From Yersinia kristensenii (lineage in GTDB: Bacteria > Pseudomonadota > Gammaproteobacteria > Enterobacterales > Enterobacteriaceae), in assembly GCF_900460525.1 (NCBI RefSeq), contig NZ_UHIY01000001.1, positions 2,418,001-2,482,000 on the forward strand: DNA of 64,000 bases. The letters are read 5' to 3'. The position numbers were made by a program, and so were the translations under genes. This document shows, in pieces, positions 48,221 through 57,868 of this stretch. A model generated the notes under the pieces. That model searched no databases and was not told the origin of the DNA. It saw only the letters and a program-made list of their open reading frames with translations. Positions within the stretch are counted from its first letter, which is position 1; every line of letters starts with the position of its first letter.

Positions 48221-49360
48221 TTAACCAATATGGGTATCTTGATTTTTTTGTTCCCATTCACGTTTAAAATGTTTTATCAAAACGAAAGTTACAGACCCTA
48301 CGAAACCAATCAGTGTAAATAATATTAGAATCAGCAAGCGTTTAGTTGCATCTTTTATTGTCGGTTCTGTGGGTTGCTGTAGATATTTAAAGGGAACGAT
48401 GTCGATATTATCAATTTTTAAATTATTCAGTTTTTCTATATATAACTTACGGTTCAAAAGATCTGGATCAATTAAAACTGGGTCGGTAATGGATTTCTCA
48501 ATTTCTAATTTTTTGCTCAATGTATCTGAACCAATAGTAATTGGGAAGTCAGGGTCATCATTAATGACAGTACCACTACCATAAATAGGCTTTTTAATGC
48601 CCGCGGCATTAGCCATGTCGATCGCATATTTTAATCGTTCAACTTTAACGTCTTGTTTGTTTTTAGCTCTTAATAAATCTAAATTATATTTTTCTATGCT
48701 AAGATTTTTTTCTCTATCAATAGTCCGTTTTATTTTATGTGTAATATCAGCATCAACGATTTTCTTTACATAATTTATATATCCTAGTAAAAGATCGTGA
48801 GCATCACTGGCCGTCTCTGCTTTATGAGACAATTTATAATAACGGTACTCAGATTTATCATCGTTTTTATCTTGCTGAGAGCTAACGGAGCTAATATCCT
48901 GATTAATTATTTTTTCAATTAGATATTTTCTCCGCACCTCATCTTGTGGATTTTCTGCCATTAATTTTTTAAAATAGTTAGTGTTAACCAAATATTCAGC
49001 ACGCATATCTCGTGAGTCAAAATTTTGCTTAAATGTAGATAATAAATAATCCGCATCAACATCTATTATAATATCTAATGCGGCTAAATCAGTGGTTATT
49101 TTATCTAAAACTTGAATGGACTCATCACTGGGTTTGATTATAATAGCAGTACTTGTCCATTGATTAGGGAGCATATAGGCTACAGTGAGGCCGGCTACTA
49201 TAAATAAAAAAGTGACTATTATTATTTTAAATTTAGAATTTAAAATAACGGTAATCAATTCAAAAAAGTCGACCTCATCTCGTTGTGGAGATAAATGAGA
49301 TAAGTCATAACGTTGACTTTTTATTGGTGTGGTATCATTTTTATTGCTACTATCATTCAT
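48221..49360 (-). CDS. Wzz/FepE-type polysaccharide chain-length regulator
   Basis: 379-residue inner-membrane protein with a membrane helix at about 45-65 (FKIIIVTFLFIVAGLTVAYML), a long periplasmic helical domain and a second helix near 340-362 preceded by the Pro-rich QQPTEPTIKDATKR, the signature of polysaccharide co-polymerases. Length matches FepE (very long O-antigen) better than WzzB (about 325). It should set O-antigen modal length together with a Wzy polymerase not found here. Codon use is AT-rich compared with its neighbours, a possible sign of acquisition. Confidence 0.85.
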   Translation of the reverse strand: MNDSSNKNDTTPIKSQRYDLSHLSPQRDEVDFFELITVILNSKFKIIIVTFLFIVAGLTVAYMLPNQWTSTAIIIKPSDESIQVLDKITTDLAALDIIIDVDADYLLSTFKQNFDSRDMRAEYLVNTNYFKKLMAENPQDEVRRKYLIEKIINQDISSVSSQQDKNDDKSEYRYYKLSHKAETASDAHDLLLGYINYVKKIVDADITHKIKRTIDREKNLSIEKYNLDLLRAKNKQDVKVERLKYAIDMANAAGIKKPIYGSGTVINDDPDFPITIGSDTLSKKLEIEKSITDPVLIDPDLLNRKLYIEKLNNLKIDNIDIVPFKYLQQPTEPTIKDATKRLLILILFTLIGFVGSVTFVLIKHFKREWEQKNQDTHIG

Positions 49361-50415
49361 ATATTAAAATATCCAATCCATTAAAAAAAAGACAATTAAA
49401 TATCTTCTTTCCAGAAAATGATGAGGTTATTACTACTGAATCCATTGATATATCTGACTATTTTATTTTTAGTCAAAATGAAATCTTCTTTGACTAGCCT
49501 AAAGCAACCTATTTTTTAGCATGAAATTATTTACAGAGAGTACTTCTTAGCTAGATATAAATCATAAATAGACTTAATTCATTGTTTTTACGAAAAAATA
49601 TACTTTTAGCCTGTTCTGCCAACACCTTATCTTTGCTGCCATGATCCACGCTACCGCCCTTGGCTTAACAGCTGCCAACACTCTGATATTGTGCTTCTCG
49701 TGGCAAATTGCTGTTTTTTCACACAATTACCATTTTAGCATTAAACTGAAATTACCCTGATGTATTGCTGTATTTTTGTACTTGGTCGTCTAGCTTGTTT
49801 ATGTTATCACGGCCCTACATATGGGCTATATTTTCGTATTTATACTCTAGAATTACAAGGGAAAGGTGATAGTTAGTTTAATGTTACTAATTTGAGTGGT
49901 GATGGCATGTGGGCTGCTTTCCCATCATTCCACTCTGTATATCAAATGATGAGTGGATTTGTTTGTATTAAGACTGATTCGAGAACCGCCAATCAAATCA
50001 ATAAAAACTTAACTAATTGTTATACAATAGGATTTTATAATGAAATGTTATGTTTCTTTATTGAGTTTTTTGGGCAGTTGTCGGCAAGTTATTACCGAGG
50101 TTTTCTCATTTTTAAATTTAGATTTTTGTTAAAACTGGTTCGTTAAACGACAACGCAGAATGGTCATCGATGCTTCTGATTATGGCGAGAACCTTTGGCT
50201 CTACAGTCTCTCTTGCAGCATTCAGCCCTACACTATTTTATGGCCTTTGAGGCAGTAATTTTTGTTTTTTATATCTGCTTGATGCCTGTAATTTTTGCTA
50301 ATTAGCCGGATAATTGCTGGTTTTTATTCGGCTGGCTCTTTATAATCTCGCGCAACCTTTTTTCCCCTTCTGAATCATGGCAAGCCACTTCTATAACTGG
50401 CTGGGATTACACTTT
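49361..50415. other. 1-kb AT-rich gap between the wzz-like gene and gpt
   Basis: No ORF here looks like a gene. The longest, 84 codons at 49892-50146 from a TTG, has no domain signal and no ribosome site. Visible structure is limited to a small hairpin CCC-TACATAT-GGG near 49815 and long AT stretches. The gpt promoter must lie near the right end. It may be decayed accessory DNA or hold an untranslated RNA; I cannot identify one. Confidence 0.5.
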
Positions 50416-50874
50416 ATGAGCGAAAAATACGTCGTTACTTGGGATATGTTGCAAATTCATGCCCGCAAATTGGCACAGCGTTTACTGCCTGCTGAGCAAT
50501 GGAAAGGTATCATCGCGGTTAGCCGAGGTGGGTTAGTACCTGCGGGTATTCTGGCGCGTGAGCTGGGTATTCGTTATGTCGATACTGTTTGCATCGCCAG
50601 CTATCACCATGATAACCAAGGTGAGCTTAAAGTTTTGAAACGCGCAGAAGGCGACGGTGAAGGCTTTATCGTGATTGATGACTTGGTTGATACTGGTGGC
50701 ACTGCGAAAGCTATCCGTGAAATGTATCCTAAAGCACATTTTGTGACCATTTTTGCTAAACCAGCGGGCCGCCCATTAGTTGATGACTATGTGGTTGATA
50801 TTCCTCAAGGTACTTGGATTGAGCAGCCGTGGGATATGGCGGTAACTTTCGTCGCTCCATTGAGCGGCAAATAA
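50416..50874 (+). CDS. gpt: Xanthine-guanine phosphoribosyltransferase
   Basis: 152 residues, nearly identical to E. coli Gpt. The PRPP-binding motif is [14 protein letters not shown] (about residues 84-97); other marks are [20 protein letters not shown] and the substrate hood [10 protein letters not shown]. It salvages guanine, xanthine and hypoxanthine. The ATG at 50416 ([12 protein letters not shown]) matches the family; 13 extra upstream codons are in frame but not conserved. Confidence 0.98.
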   Translation: MSEKYVVTWDMLQIHARKLAQRLLPAEQWKGIIAVSRGGLVPAGILARELGIRYVDTVCIASYHHDNQGELKVLKRAEGDGEGFIVIDDLVDTGGTAKAIREMYPKAHFVTIFAKPAGRPLVDDYVVDIPQGTWIEQPWDMAVTFVAPLSGK

Positions 50875-50891
50875 TTTAGTGCCATTTAAAT

Positions 50892-50918
50892 GCCCGGTGC
50901 CTACCGGGCGTTTCATTT
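50892..50918 (+). terminator. Terminator of gpt
   Basis: Stem GCCCGGT-GCCT-ACCGGGC (50892-50909) followed by GTTTCATTTT. Confidence 0.85.
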
Positions 50919-50999
50919 TCCGTGCAGTATGAGTACACTGACTCCATCTGACCAGCCCTTAACGGGCCTGAATCACGGCTTATGGAGGCTATTGTTACC

Positions 51000-52247
51000 A
51001 TGGCACAAGCCAACCTTTCTGAAATTCTGTTCAAACCAAAATTCAAGCACCCTGAAACTTCAACTTTAGTGCGGCATGCTCATTGCAGCAATCCTATGAC
51101 GGTTCACTCGGCATTGGATGGCGATACCACCCACCATTGGTACCGGATGATCAACCGCCTGATATGGACGTGGCGCGGTGTCGATCCGCTTGAAATTGAA
51201 GAAGTATTATCACGAATTGCCTGCTCGAAAGCGGAACACAGCGATAATGACCTGCTGGATACGGTGGTGGGTTATCGTAACGGTAACTGGATTTATGAAT
51301 GGGCCCATCAGGGGATGCAGTGGCAGCAAAAAGCCATGGACGAAGCGGACCCGATGAATGCGGGCCAGTATTGGTTAAATGCGGCTAATTTATACAGCAT
51401 CGCCGGTTATCCGCATTTGAAAGGGGACGAGCTGGCCGAGCAAGTCGAGGTGCTGTCTAACCGTGCTTATGAAGAGGCCGCTAAGCATCTGCCTTACACT
51501 TTGAAAGAACTCAGTTTTGATATTTCGGATGGCGGCACTCTTAACGGGTTCTTGCATATGCCGACTATTGGCAGCGCGCCATTCCCGACGGTGCTGATGT
51601 GCGGCGGGTTGGATACATTGCAAAGTGATTATTATCGCCTGTTCCGCGACTATCTGGCTCCCAAAGGGATAGCGATGTTGACCATCGACATGCCATCCGT
51701 CGGGGCTTCATCAAGGTGGAAGCTCACTCAGGACACCAGTTTCCTGCATCAGCAAGTGTTGCAATCATTGACAACAGTTCCGTGGATTGATCACCAACGC
51801 GTCAGTGTTTTTGGTTTCCGTTTTGGTGCCAATGTGGCGGTTCGTTTGGGGTATTTAGAACCGCAACGTGTGCGCGCTGTAGCGTGCCTTGGGCCGATTG
51901 TTCATCATCTTCTGTGTAATGCCGATAGTCAGCGCAAAGTGCCCGACATGTATATGGATGTGATGGCCAGCCGCTTGGGAATGGCGGATGCGGCGGATGA
52001 AATACTCAGAGCAGAAATGAACCGCTATTCTTTGAAAACGCAGGGGTTATTGGGGCGGCGTTGCCAAACACCAATGTTAGCAGGCTTTTGGGAAAACGAC
52101 CCTTTCAGTCCGAAAGAGGAAGCTAAATTGATTTGTTCTTCTTCTGCCGATGGCAAATTATTACCCATATCATCAACACCACTGTATGACAATTTCCATC
52201 GCGCATTATTGCAAACCAGTCAGTGGTTAGAAGATAAAATGCGTTAA
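51000..52247 (+). CDS. frsA: FrsA, fermentation/respiration switch protein (YafA)
   Basis: 415-residue alpha/beta-hydrolase-fold protein colinear with E. coli Frs[26 protein letters not shown] at the N-terminus, [47 protein letters not shown] and [18 protein letters not shown]. The nucleophile-elbow position has G-F-R-F-G instead of G-x-S-x-G, as in E. coli, so classical esterase activity is not expected. E. coli FrsA interacts with enzyme IIA-glucose. Start at 51000 chosen by family N-terminus. Confidence 0.94.
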   Translation: MAQANLSEILFKPKFKHPETSTLVRHAHCSNPMTVHSALDGDTTHHWYRMINRLIWTWRGVDPLEIEEVLSRIACSKAEHSDNDLLDTVVGYRNGNWIYEWAHQGMQWQQKAMDEADPMNAGQYWLNAANLYSIAGYPHLKGDELAEQVEVLSNRAYEEAAKHLPYTLKELSFDISDGGTLNGFLHMPTIGSAPFPTVLMCGGLDTLQSDYYRLFRDYLAPKGIAMLTIDMPSVGASSRWKLTQDTSFLHQQVLQSLTTVPWIDHQRVSVFGFRFGANVAVRLGYLEPQRVRAVACLGPIVHHLLCNADSQRKVPDMYMDVMASRLGMADAADEILRAEMNRYSLKTQGLLGRRCQTPMLAGFWENDPFSPKEEAKLICSSSADGKLLPISSTPLYDNFHRALLQTSQWLEDKMR

Positions 52248-52306
52248 TGAGTTGCTAATTTTTAACAGTTTGCTAAAAAGGTGGGCCTACATAAGGAGAT
52301 TTAAGA

Positions 52307-52708
52307 ATGACGTCAACCAGTGCTCATCCTAAAAGTAAGCTTATGAAACGTTTTGCCGCTTTAGGGCCATACCTACGTGAAGGGCAGTGCCAGAATGACC
52401 GATTTTTCTTTGATTGCTTGGCTGTGTGCGTCAATGTGAAGCTTGCTCCAGAGAAGCGTGAGTTCTGGGGATGGTGGATAGAACTGGAACCCGCAGTTGA
52501 CCATTTTACCTATGTTTACCAGCTCGGCCTGTTTAATAAAGATGGCAACTGGAAAGCGGAAAAGATTAAAGATCCTGAAGTACAAGAGAAACTGGAGACT
52601 ACGCTACGTGGTTTCCATAAACGCCTGGCCGAGATGCTAACTTCCATTGAAATGAGATTGGAGCCGGCGCAAGATTTCAGTGAGCAGCCGGTTAAGTTGT
52701 CGGCGTAA
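52307..52708 (+). CDS. crl: Sigma-S activator Crl
   Basis: 133 residues with the conserved [22 protein letters not shown] start, [27 protein letters not shown] and [16 protein letters not shown]. Crl binds RpoS and promotes holoenzyme formation, supporting stress and curli-type genes. The ribosome site AAGGAG is 9 bases before the ATG. phoE, which separates crl and proB in E. coli, is absent here. Confidence 0.96.
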   Translation: MTSTSAHPKSKLMKRFAALGPYLREGQCQNDRFFFDCLAVCVNVKLAPEKREFWGWWIELEPAVDHFTYVYQLGLFNKDGNWKAEKIKDPEVQEKLETTLRGFHKRLAEMLTSIEMRLEPAQDFSEQPVKLSA

Positions 52709-52724
52709 AAATAGACCTGTTTAA

Positions 52725-52762
52725 CTGGCATTGCAGGCTTGCACTCAACCTGCAATGCCAAT
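52725..52762. terminator. Hairpin downstream of crl
   Basis: Perfect 11-bp arms GGCATTGCAGG (52727-52737) and CCTGCAATGCC (52749-52759) with an 11-nt loop, 18 bp after the crl stop and about 100 bp before proB. No U-tract follows. Confidence 0.55.
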
Positions 52763-52862
52763 TAAGAAGCTGATACGCAAAGTACTTGGCATAACGGCTC
52801 CCGCCTGTTAAAAAGACTCCTATACCCTTTCTTTTATTCTTCATCCCAACGGCAGAAAAATT

Positions 52863-53966
52863 ATGAGTGGCAGCCAGACTTTGGTTGTGAAATTGGGGAC
52901 GAGTGTTCTGACTGGCGGCTCCCGTCGTCTCAACCGTGCCCATATTGTTGAATTGGTGCGCCAATGCGCCCAGCAACACGCAAAAGGTCATCGTATTGTT
53001 ATTGTTACTTCCGGAGCCATTGCGGCCGGGCGTGAACACTTGGGTTATCCGGAATTACCCGCCACTATTGCCTCGAAGCAATTATTAGCCGCGGTCGGGC
53101 AAAGTCGGCTTATTCAACTTTGGGAACAGTTGTTCTCAATCTACGGTATCCATATCGGTCAGATGTTGCTGACCCGGGCTGATTTAGAAGATCGCGAGCG
53201 TTTCCTCAATGCCCGTGACACCATGAATGCTTTATTAGATAACCGTATCGTGCCGGTAATCAATGAAAATGATGCCGTGGCTACCGCTGAAATCAAAGTG
53301 GGTGATAACGATAATCTCTCAGCATTGGCCGCCATTCTGGCCGGTGCCGACAAGCTACTGTTACTGACTGATCAAGCCGGGCTGTACACCGCCGATCCGC
53401 GCAATAATCCAGCAGCTGAATTAATCCGCGAAGTGCATGGTATCGACGATGCTTTGCGCGGAGTGGCGGGCGACAGTGTCTCCGGCTTGGGTACTGGCGG
53501 CATGGCGACAAAATTACAGGCCGCGGATGTGGCGTGTCGTGCTGGTATTGATGTCGTGATTGCTGCGGGCAGTCAGGTGGGGGTTATTGCTGATGTGATT
53601 GAGGGGACGCCAGTAGGCACCCGATTCCACGCGCTGGAAACACCACTGGAAAACCGTAAGCGCTGGATTTTTGGCGCGCCGCCCGCAGGTGAAATCACCG
53701 TCGATGATGGTGCTGTTATTGCTATTATGGAACGGGGCAGTTCGCTATTGCCAAAAGGTATTCGTAGCGTGCTGGGGAATTTCTCACGTGGCGAAGTTAT
53801 TCGTATCCGCAATCTCAGTGGGCGCGATTTGGCTCACGGTGTATCGCGCTACAACAGTGATGCTTTACGCATGTTAGCGGGGCACCATTCGCAACAAATC
53901 AGTGAAATTCTCGGGTATGAATACGGCCCAGTGGCTGTTCATCGTGACGATATGATTGTCAGCTAA
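52863..53966 (+). CDS. proB: Glutamate 5-kinase
   Basis: 367 residues: an amino-acid kinase domain ([81 protein letters not shown]) and a C-terminal PUA domain (about 275-350). It makes gamma-glutamyl phosphate, the first and proline-inhibited step of proline synthesis. It is 9 bp upstream of proA. Confidence 0.98.
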   Translation: MSGSQTLVVKLGTSVLTGGSRRLNRAHIVELVRQCAQQHAKGHRIVIVTSGAIAAGREHLGYPELPATIASKQLLAAVGQSRLIQLWEQLFSIYGIHIGQMLLTRADLEDRERFLNARDTMNALLDNRIVPVINENDAVATAEIKVGDNDNLSALAAILAGADKLLLLTDQAGLYTADPRNNPAAELIREVHGIDDALRGVAGDSVSGLGTGGMATKLQAADVACRAGIDVVIAAGSQVGVIADVIEGTPVGTRFHALETPLENRKRWIFGAPPAGEITVDDGAVIAIMERGSSLLPKGIRSVLGNFSRGEVIRIRNLSGRDLAHGVSRYNSDALRMLAGHHSQQISEILGYEYGPVAVHRDDMIVS

Positions 53967-53975
53967 GGAGCAAGT

Positions 53976-55235
53976 ATGAGCATACTGGAACAGATGGGGA
54001 AAGCCGCTAAGCAGGCTTCCTGGCAATTGGCGATGCTGAGTACGGCAAAGAAAAATCAGGCTTTGGCCGTGATAGCCAATCTGCTTGAATCTGAAAGTCA
54101 GGCCATTTTACAGGCTAATGAACAAGATATGGCGGCTGCACGTGACAGTGGCATGAGTGAGGCGCTGCTGGATAGGTTGCTGCTTAGCCCCGCACGTTTA
54201 GCCGCCATTGCGAATGATGTGCGCCAGGTATGCCGGCTGAATGACCCTGTAGGCCGCGTGATTGACGGCAGTTTGCTCGACAGTGGCTTAAAGCTGGAGC
54301 GCCGCCGCGTACCTCTGGGTGTCATTGGTGTTATTTATGAAGCGCGCCCTAATGTTACAATTGATGTGGCTAGCTTATGCTTGAAGACCGGCAACGCGGT
54401 TATTTTACGGGGCGGTAAAGAGACACACCATACTAATCAGGCGACAGTGAAAGTTATCCAGCAAGCGCTGGAGCAATGTGGCTTACCGCCCGCTGCGGTA
54501 CAGGCGATCGAAAGCCCAGATCGCGAGTTGGTCACTCAATTGCTGCGTATGGACAACTATATCGATATGTTGATTCCACGTGGGGGCGCGGGCTTACATA
54601 AACTGTGCCGTGAGCAATCGACTATTCCGGTTATCACCGGAGGTATTGGTGTTTGCCATACCTTTGTCGATGAAAGTGCCGACTTTGAAAAAGCGCTGCT
54701 GGTGATCGAAAATGCTAAAGTTCAGCGCCCAAGTGCGTGTAACTCACTGGAAACTTTGCTGGTTCATCAGGCAATCGCCGAGTGCTTCCTGCCAGTGTTA
54801 AGTGCCAGAATGCATGCATCCGGTGTGACATTGCATGCCAGCTCGCAAGCTATGCCGTATCTGGCGGAAGGTAAAGCCAAGGTTATGCCTGTGGAAGCTG
54901 CCGATTACGATGATGAATGGTTATCTCTGGATCTCAATGTGGATATTGTGGCTGATATCGATGCTGCTATCGACCATATCCGTGAACATGGTACCAGCCA
55001 TTCTGATGCTATTTTGACCCGCTCGCTGAGCAGCGCCGAACATTTTGTTCGTGCGGTTGATTCTTCAGCTGTTTATGTCAATGCCAGTACGCGTTTCACT
55101 GATGGCGGCCAGTTTGGTTTGGGCGCAGAAGTGGCCGTTAGTACGCAAAAACTTCATGCCCGTGGCCCAATGGGATTAGATGCACTGACAACTTATAAGT
55201 GGATTGGTTATGGTGATGATTTAGTCCGCATTTAA
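53976..55235 (+). CDS. proA: Gamma-glutamyl phosphate reductase
   Basis: 419-residue aldehyde-dehydrogenase-fold enzyme. It shows [35 protein letters not shown], the catalytic Cys in [17 protein letters not shown] (about residue 255) and [33 protein letters not shown]. It reduces gamma-glutamyl phosphate to the semialdehyde. Ribosome site AAGGAG 6 bases before the ATG. No thrW-like tRNA gene follows, unlike in E. coli. Confidence 0.98.
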   Translation: MSILEQMGKAAKQASWQLAMLSTAKKNQALAVIANLLESESQAILQANEQDMAAARDSGMSEALLDRLLLSPARLAAIANDVRQVCRLNDPVGRVIDGSLLDSGLKLERRRVPLGVIGVIYEARPNVTIDVASLCLKTGNAVILRGGKETHHTNQATVKVIQQALEQCGLPPAAVQAIESPDRELVTQLLRMDNYIDMLIPRGGAGLHKLCREQSTIPVITGGIGVCHTFVDESADFEKALLVIENAKVQRPSACNSLETLLVHQAIAECFLPVLSARMHASGVTLHASSQAMPYLAEGKAKVMPVEAADYDDEWLSLDLNVDIVADIDAAIDHIREHGTSHSDAILTRSLSSAEHFVRAVDSSAVYVNASTRFTDGGQFGLGAEVAVSTQKLHARGPMGLDALTTYKWIGYGDDLVRI

Positions 55236-55260
55236 GATACTTGGCATCTTCAATCACTTT

Positions 55261-55300
55261 AAAGCGACATTTGGCACCTGCCGATGTCGCTTTATTTTTA
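55261..55300 (+). terminator. Terminator of proBA
   Basis: Ten-bp stem AAAGCGACAT / ATGTCGCTTT at 55261-55293 with a T-rich tail TTTATTTTTA. Confidence 0.9.
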
Positions 55301-55670
55301 TCTTGCCATTTCCCATTGCGGAAACCTGAGATAATAAATCCGCTGTATTGTGAAATAGATCATTATTCAATGAAACACAGTTATAGCTATTCATAACTTT
55401 CTTTCCTAAAAAATAGACAACCAAACACTTGTTTGGTTATTTTCTGATTAATACTTATCTTATTGATTATCTATCCTTATTTTTAGAGGAATATTCTGTA
55501 TATAAAATCAACACTGTTTAAATTTAATTTAATAACAGGAATAACTTGAGTTACTTCACAAAAAAATGACTGTAATTGCGTGATAACGTGCTTACGATCA
55601 TTCTCCCAACTTTGAAACAGATTAATAAAATATGCTTTACTCTATCTAATCAAAATAATAAAACAGACAC
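55301..55670. other. Promoter region of psuK
   Basis: AT-rich and without an ORF. It holds a CRP-like half-dyad TGTGA-N6-TCATT near 55349-55364 and a perfect palindrome at 55419-55438 (listed separately). The distance from the palindrome to psuK, about 230 bp, leaves room for a promoter and an upstream operator. Confidence 0.5.
55419..55438. promoter_or_regulatory. Palindrome sharing an 11-bp core with the psuK start-site repeat
   Basis: AACCAAAC-ACTT-GTTTGGTT, a perfect 8-bp dyad. Its core ACACTTGTTTG (55425-55435) recurs on the opposite strand at 55682-55692. Confidence 0.6.
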
Positions 55671-55693
55671 ATGTTTAAAAACAAACAAGTGTC
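55666..55693. promoter_or_regulatory. Inverted repeat overlapping the psuK start codon
   Basis: Arms GACACATGTTT (55666-55676) and AAACAAGTGTC (55683-55693) are inverted copies at 10 of 11 positions. The first ATG of psuK lies in the left arm. It could be a protein operator or an mRNA hairpin controlling start access. Confidence 0.6.
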
Positions 55694-56789
55694 CATTATG
55701 ACCAGCCGAGAAAAGCAAATATTGCAGCTTCTGAGACGAGATCCGTTGATCCCCCAGCAAGAAATTGCCGATATTATAGGCATAAGTCGCTCGGGTGTTG
55801 CCGGCCACATTATGAATCTGATGCAAAAGGGCTATATCAAAGGGAAAGGATATATATTATCTGAGCACAGCTACGTGGTGGTGATTGGCTCTGTCAATAT
55901 GGACGTTTGTGGTTATGCTGCCAGCAAACTTATTTATGAAGACTCTAACCCGGGAAAAATAAAATGCACCCCGGGTGGGGTGGGTCGAAACATTGCTGAG
56001 AATATCGCGTTATTAGGAAAAGAATGTCATTTGATTTCAGTGGTGGGCGATGACTTTTACGGTGCCACATTGATTGATGAGGCCAAACGAGCCGGTGTTA
56101 ATGTCAGTAATTGCCATAGTCTTCATGGGGAAAATACCTCAACTTATGTTTCGTTACTGGATAATAGTGGTGAAATGCTGGTGGCAATTAATGATATGCG
56201 TATTTTAGAAAAATTAACGCCATCATTATTGGCTACCACTAAAGAATTAATTCAACATGCGGGAATTCTCGTCGTTGACTGTAATTTAACAGAAGAATCA
56301 CTCTCATGGATATTTACCAACGCCGGTAATGTACCGGTCTTTGTCGATACGGTATCCGCTTTCAAAGCGCCCAGAATTAAGAACTGGCTGTCTCATATTC
56401 ATACATTGAAACCTAATCGCCTTGAAGCAGAAATACTGAGTGGCATGAAGATTGATAGTCGCAATGATATTCCAGCTGTAGCGAATTGGTTCCATCAACA
56501 AGGTGTTCAGCGGCTGGCACTGAGTATGGGTAAAGATGGCGTTTATTTCAGCGAAATTGATGGGCAGACCGGCTGGTCATTGCCATTGAATATCAACATT
56601 GTGAATGTGACTGGTGCCGGAGACGCCATGATGTCAGGGCTGGCAAGTTGCTGGCTCGATGACATGGAGTTTGCTGAGAGTATCCGTTTTGCTCAAGGGT
56701 GTTCAGCATTAACACTTTCTTCGGAACTGACCAATAACCCCAATCTGTCGAATGGCAGTGTCAAAAAACTATTGGAATTACAACCATGA
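55671..56789 (+). CDS. psuK: Pseudouridine kinase with N-terminal winged-helix domain
   Basis: 372 residues. Residues about 10-62 form an HTH (SREKQILQLLRRDP...EIADIIGISRSGVAGHIMNLM). The rest matches E. coli PsuK (YeiC, 313 residues) closely: VVVIGSVNMDVCGYA, TPGGVGRNIAENIALLG, HTLKPNRLEAE and the catalytic VTGAGDAMMSGLASCW. It phosphorylates pseudouridine to pseudouridine 5'-phosphate for PsuG. The fused HTH is absent from E. coli PsuK and suggests a kinase that is also a DNA-binding regulator. Start at 55671 or 55698 (both ATG) is undecided. Overlaps psuG by ATGA. Confidence 0.92.
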   Translation: MFKNKQVSIMTSREKQILQLLRRDPLIPQQEIADIIGISRSGVAGHIMNLMQKGYIKGKGYILSEHSYVVVIGSVNMDVCGYAASKLIYEDSNPGKIKCTPGGVGRNIAENIALLGKECHLISVVGDDFYGATLIDEAKRAGVNVSNCHSLHGENTSTYVSLLDNSGEMLVAINDMRILEKLTPSLLATTKELIQHAGILVVDCNLTEESLSWIFTNAGNVPVFVDTVSAFKAPRIKNWLSHIHTLKPNRLEAEILSGMKIDSRNDIPAVANWFHQQGVQRLALSMGKDGVYFSEIDGQTGWSLPLNINIVNVTGAGDAMMSGLASCWLDDMEFAESIRFAQGCSALTLSSELTNNPNLSNGSVKKLLELQP

Positions 56790-57721
56790 AAAATAATGAA
56801 ATGGCACAATCTTATTTAGATATATCACCCGAAGTTGCGCTGGCCTTGGCGCAAAATAAAGCCGTCGTGGCGTTGGAATCTACCATTATTTCTCATGGGA
56901 TGCCTTACCCACAAAACGTTGAAACGGCTTTACTTGTTGAACAGAAAATTCGTGAAAATGGCGCAATTCCTGCCACAATTGCAGTCATAAATGGCCGAAT
57001 GAAAGCGGGATTATCACGTGATGAAATAGAATTGTTGGGGAAAGAAGGCCATAGCATCATGAAGGTCAGTCGCCGTGATTTACCTTTTGTGGTGGCTAAT
57101 GGGCAACATGGTGCCACAACAGTGGCTTCCACCATGATTATTGCGGAAATGGCCAATATTAAAGTTTTTGCAACCGGAGGCATTGGTGGTGTACATCGAG
57201 GCGCGGCAACGACATTTGATATTTCAGCTGATTTACAAGAACTGGCGAAAACAAATGTAACCGTGGTGTGTGCGGGGGCTAAATCTATTTTGGACTTGGG
57301 TTTAACCACTGAATATCTGGAAACCAATGGCGTTCCGGTTATTGGTTATCAAACCCGCTCACTACCTGCATTCTTTTGCCGTACCAGTCCGTTTGAGGTC
57401 AGTATTACTTTAAACACAGCGGAACAAATTGCTGCGGCAATGAATGCCAAGTGGGGAATGGGGCTACGCGGGGGGATGGTTGTTGCTAATCCAATTCCTG
57501 AACAATATGCGCTATCAGAAAGTATGATTAATGCTGCTATTGAGCAGGCAGTTAAAGAATCAGAAGAACAGGGCGTTATTGGTAAGGAAAGTACACCATT
57601 CCTATTAGCCCGAGTTGCTGAATTAACCGGGGGGGACAGTTTAAATGCCAATATTCAGTTGGTATTTAATAATGCAAAATTGGCAGCTAAAATCGCCTGC
57701 TCATATCAAAGTATTATTTAA
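56786..57721 (+). CDS. psuG: Pseudouridine-5'-phosphate glycosidase
   Basis: 311 residues with the family segments VALESTIISHGMPYPQN, PATIAVINGRMKAGLS, GATTVASTMIIAEMANIKVFATGGIGGVHRGA, VVCAGAKSILDLGLTTEYLET and RGGMVVANPIPEQYA. The catalytic Lys is in CAGAKSIL (about residue 166) and Mn2+-binding residues are in the DISADL segment. It splits pseudouridine 5'-phosphate to uracil and ribose 5-phosphate. Translationally coupled to psuK. Confidence 0.97.
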   Translation: MKNNEMAQSYLDISPEVALALAQNKAVVALESTIISHGMPYPQNVETALLVEQKIRENGAIPATIAVINGRMKAGLSRDEIELLGKEGHSIMKVSRRDLPFVVANGQHGATTVASTMIIAEMANIKVFATGGIGGVHRGAATTFDISADLQELAKTNVTVVCAGAKSILDLGLTTEYLETNGVPVIGYQTRSLPAFFCRTSPFEVSITLNTAEQIAAAMNAKWGMGLRGGMVVANPIPEQYALSESMINAAIEQAVKESEEQGVIGKESTPFLLARVAELTGGDSLNANIQLVFNNAKLAAKIACSYQSII

Positions 57722-57790
57722 TATGTAGAAAGGTAATACGCCTTAAATAGTGTCCTTATTACAGTTGCTAAATAATAGCTCATATCTTTG

Positions 57791-57838
57791 AGGTGCCCTG
57801 ACACATTCGTTGTCCGAGGGGCACCTTTTCGGGCATGG
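57791..57838 (+). terminator. Hairpin between psuG and the transporter gene
   Basis: Arms AGGTGCCC (57791-57798) and GGGCACCT (57828-57835) with a 29-nt loop, followed by TTT. It may attenuate read-through from psuKG into the transporter. Confidence 0.55.
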
Positions 57839-57868
57839 GCCTATCTATATAGGTACTTCGGGGGATTT

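Noticed and set aside
49892..50146. 84-codon plus-strand frame from TTG
   Set aside because: No ribosome site, no domain or membrane pattern of note, and in AT-rich DNA where chance frames are common.
55236..55670. Expected tRNA-Thr (thrW) downstream of proA as in E. coli
   Set aside because: No cloverleaf or T-loop GGTTCGA-type sequence is visible; the proA terminator is followed by AT-rich promoter DNA.
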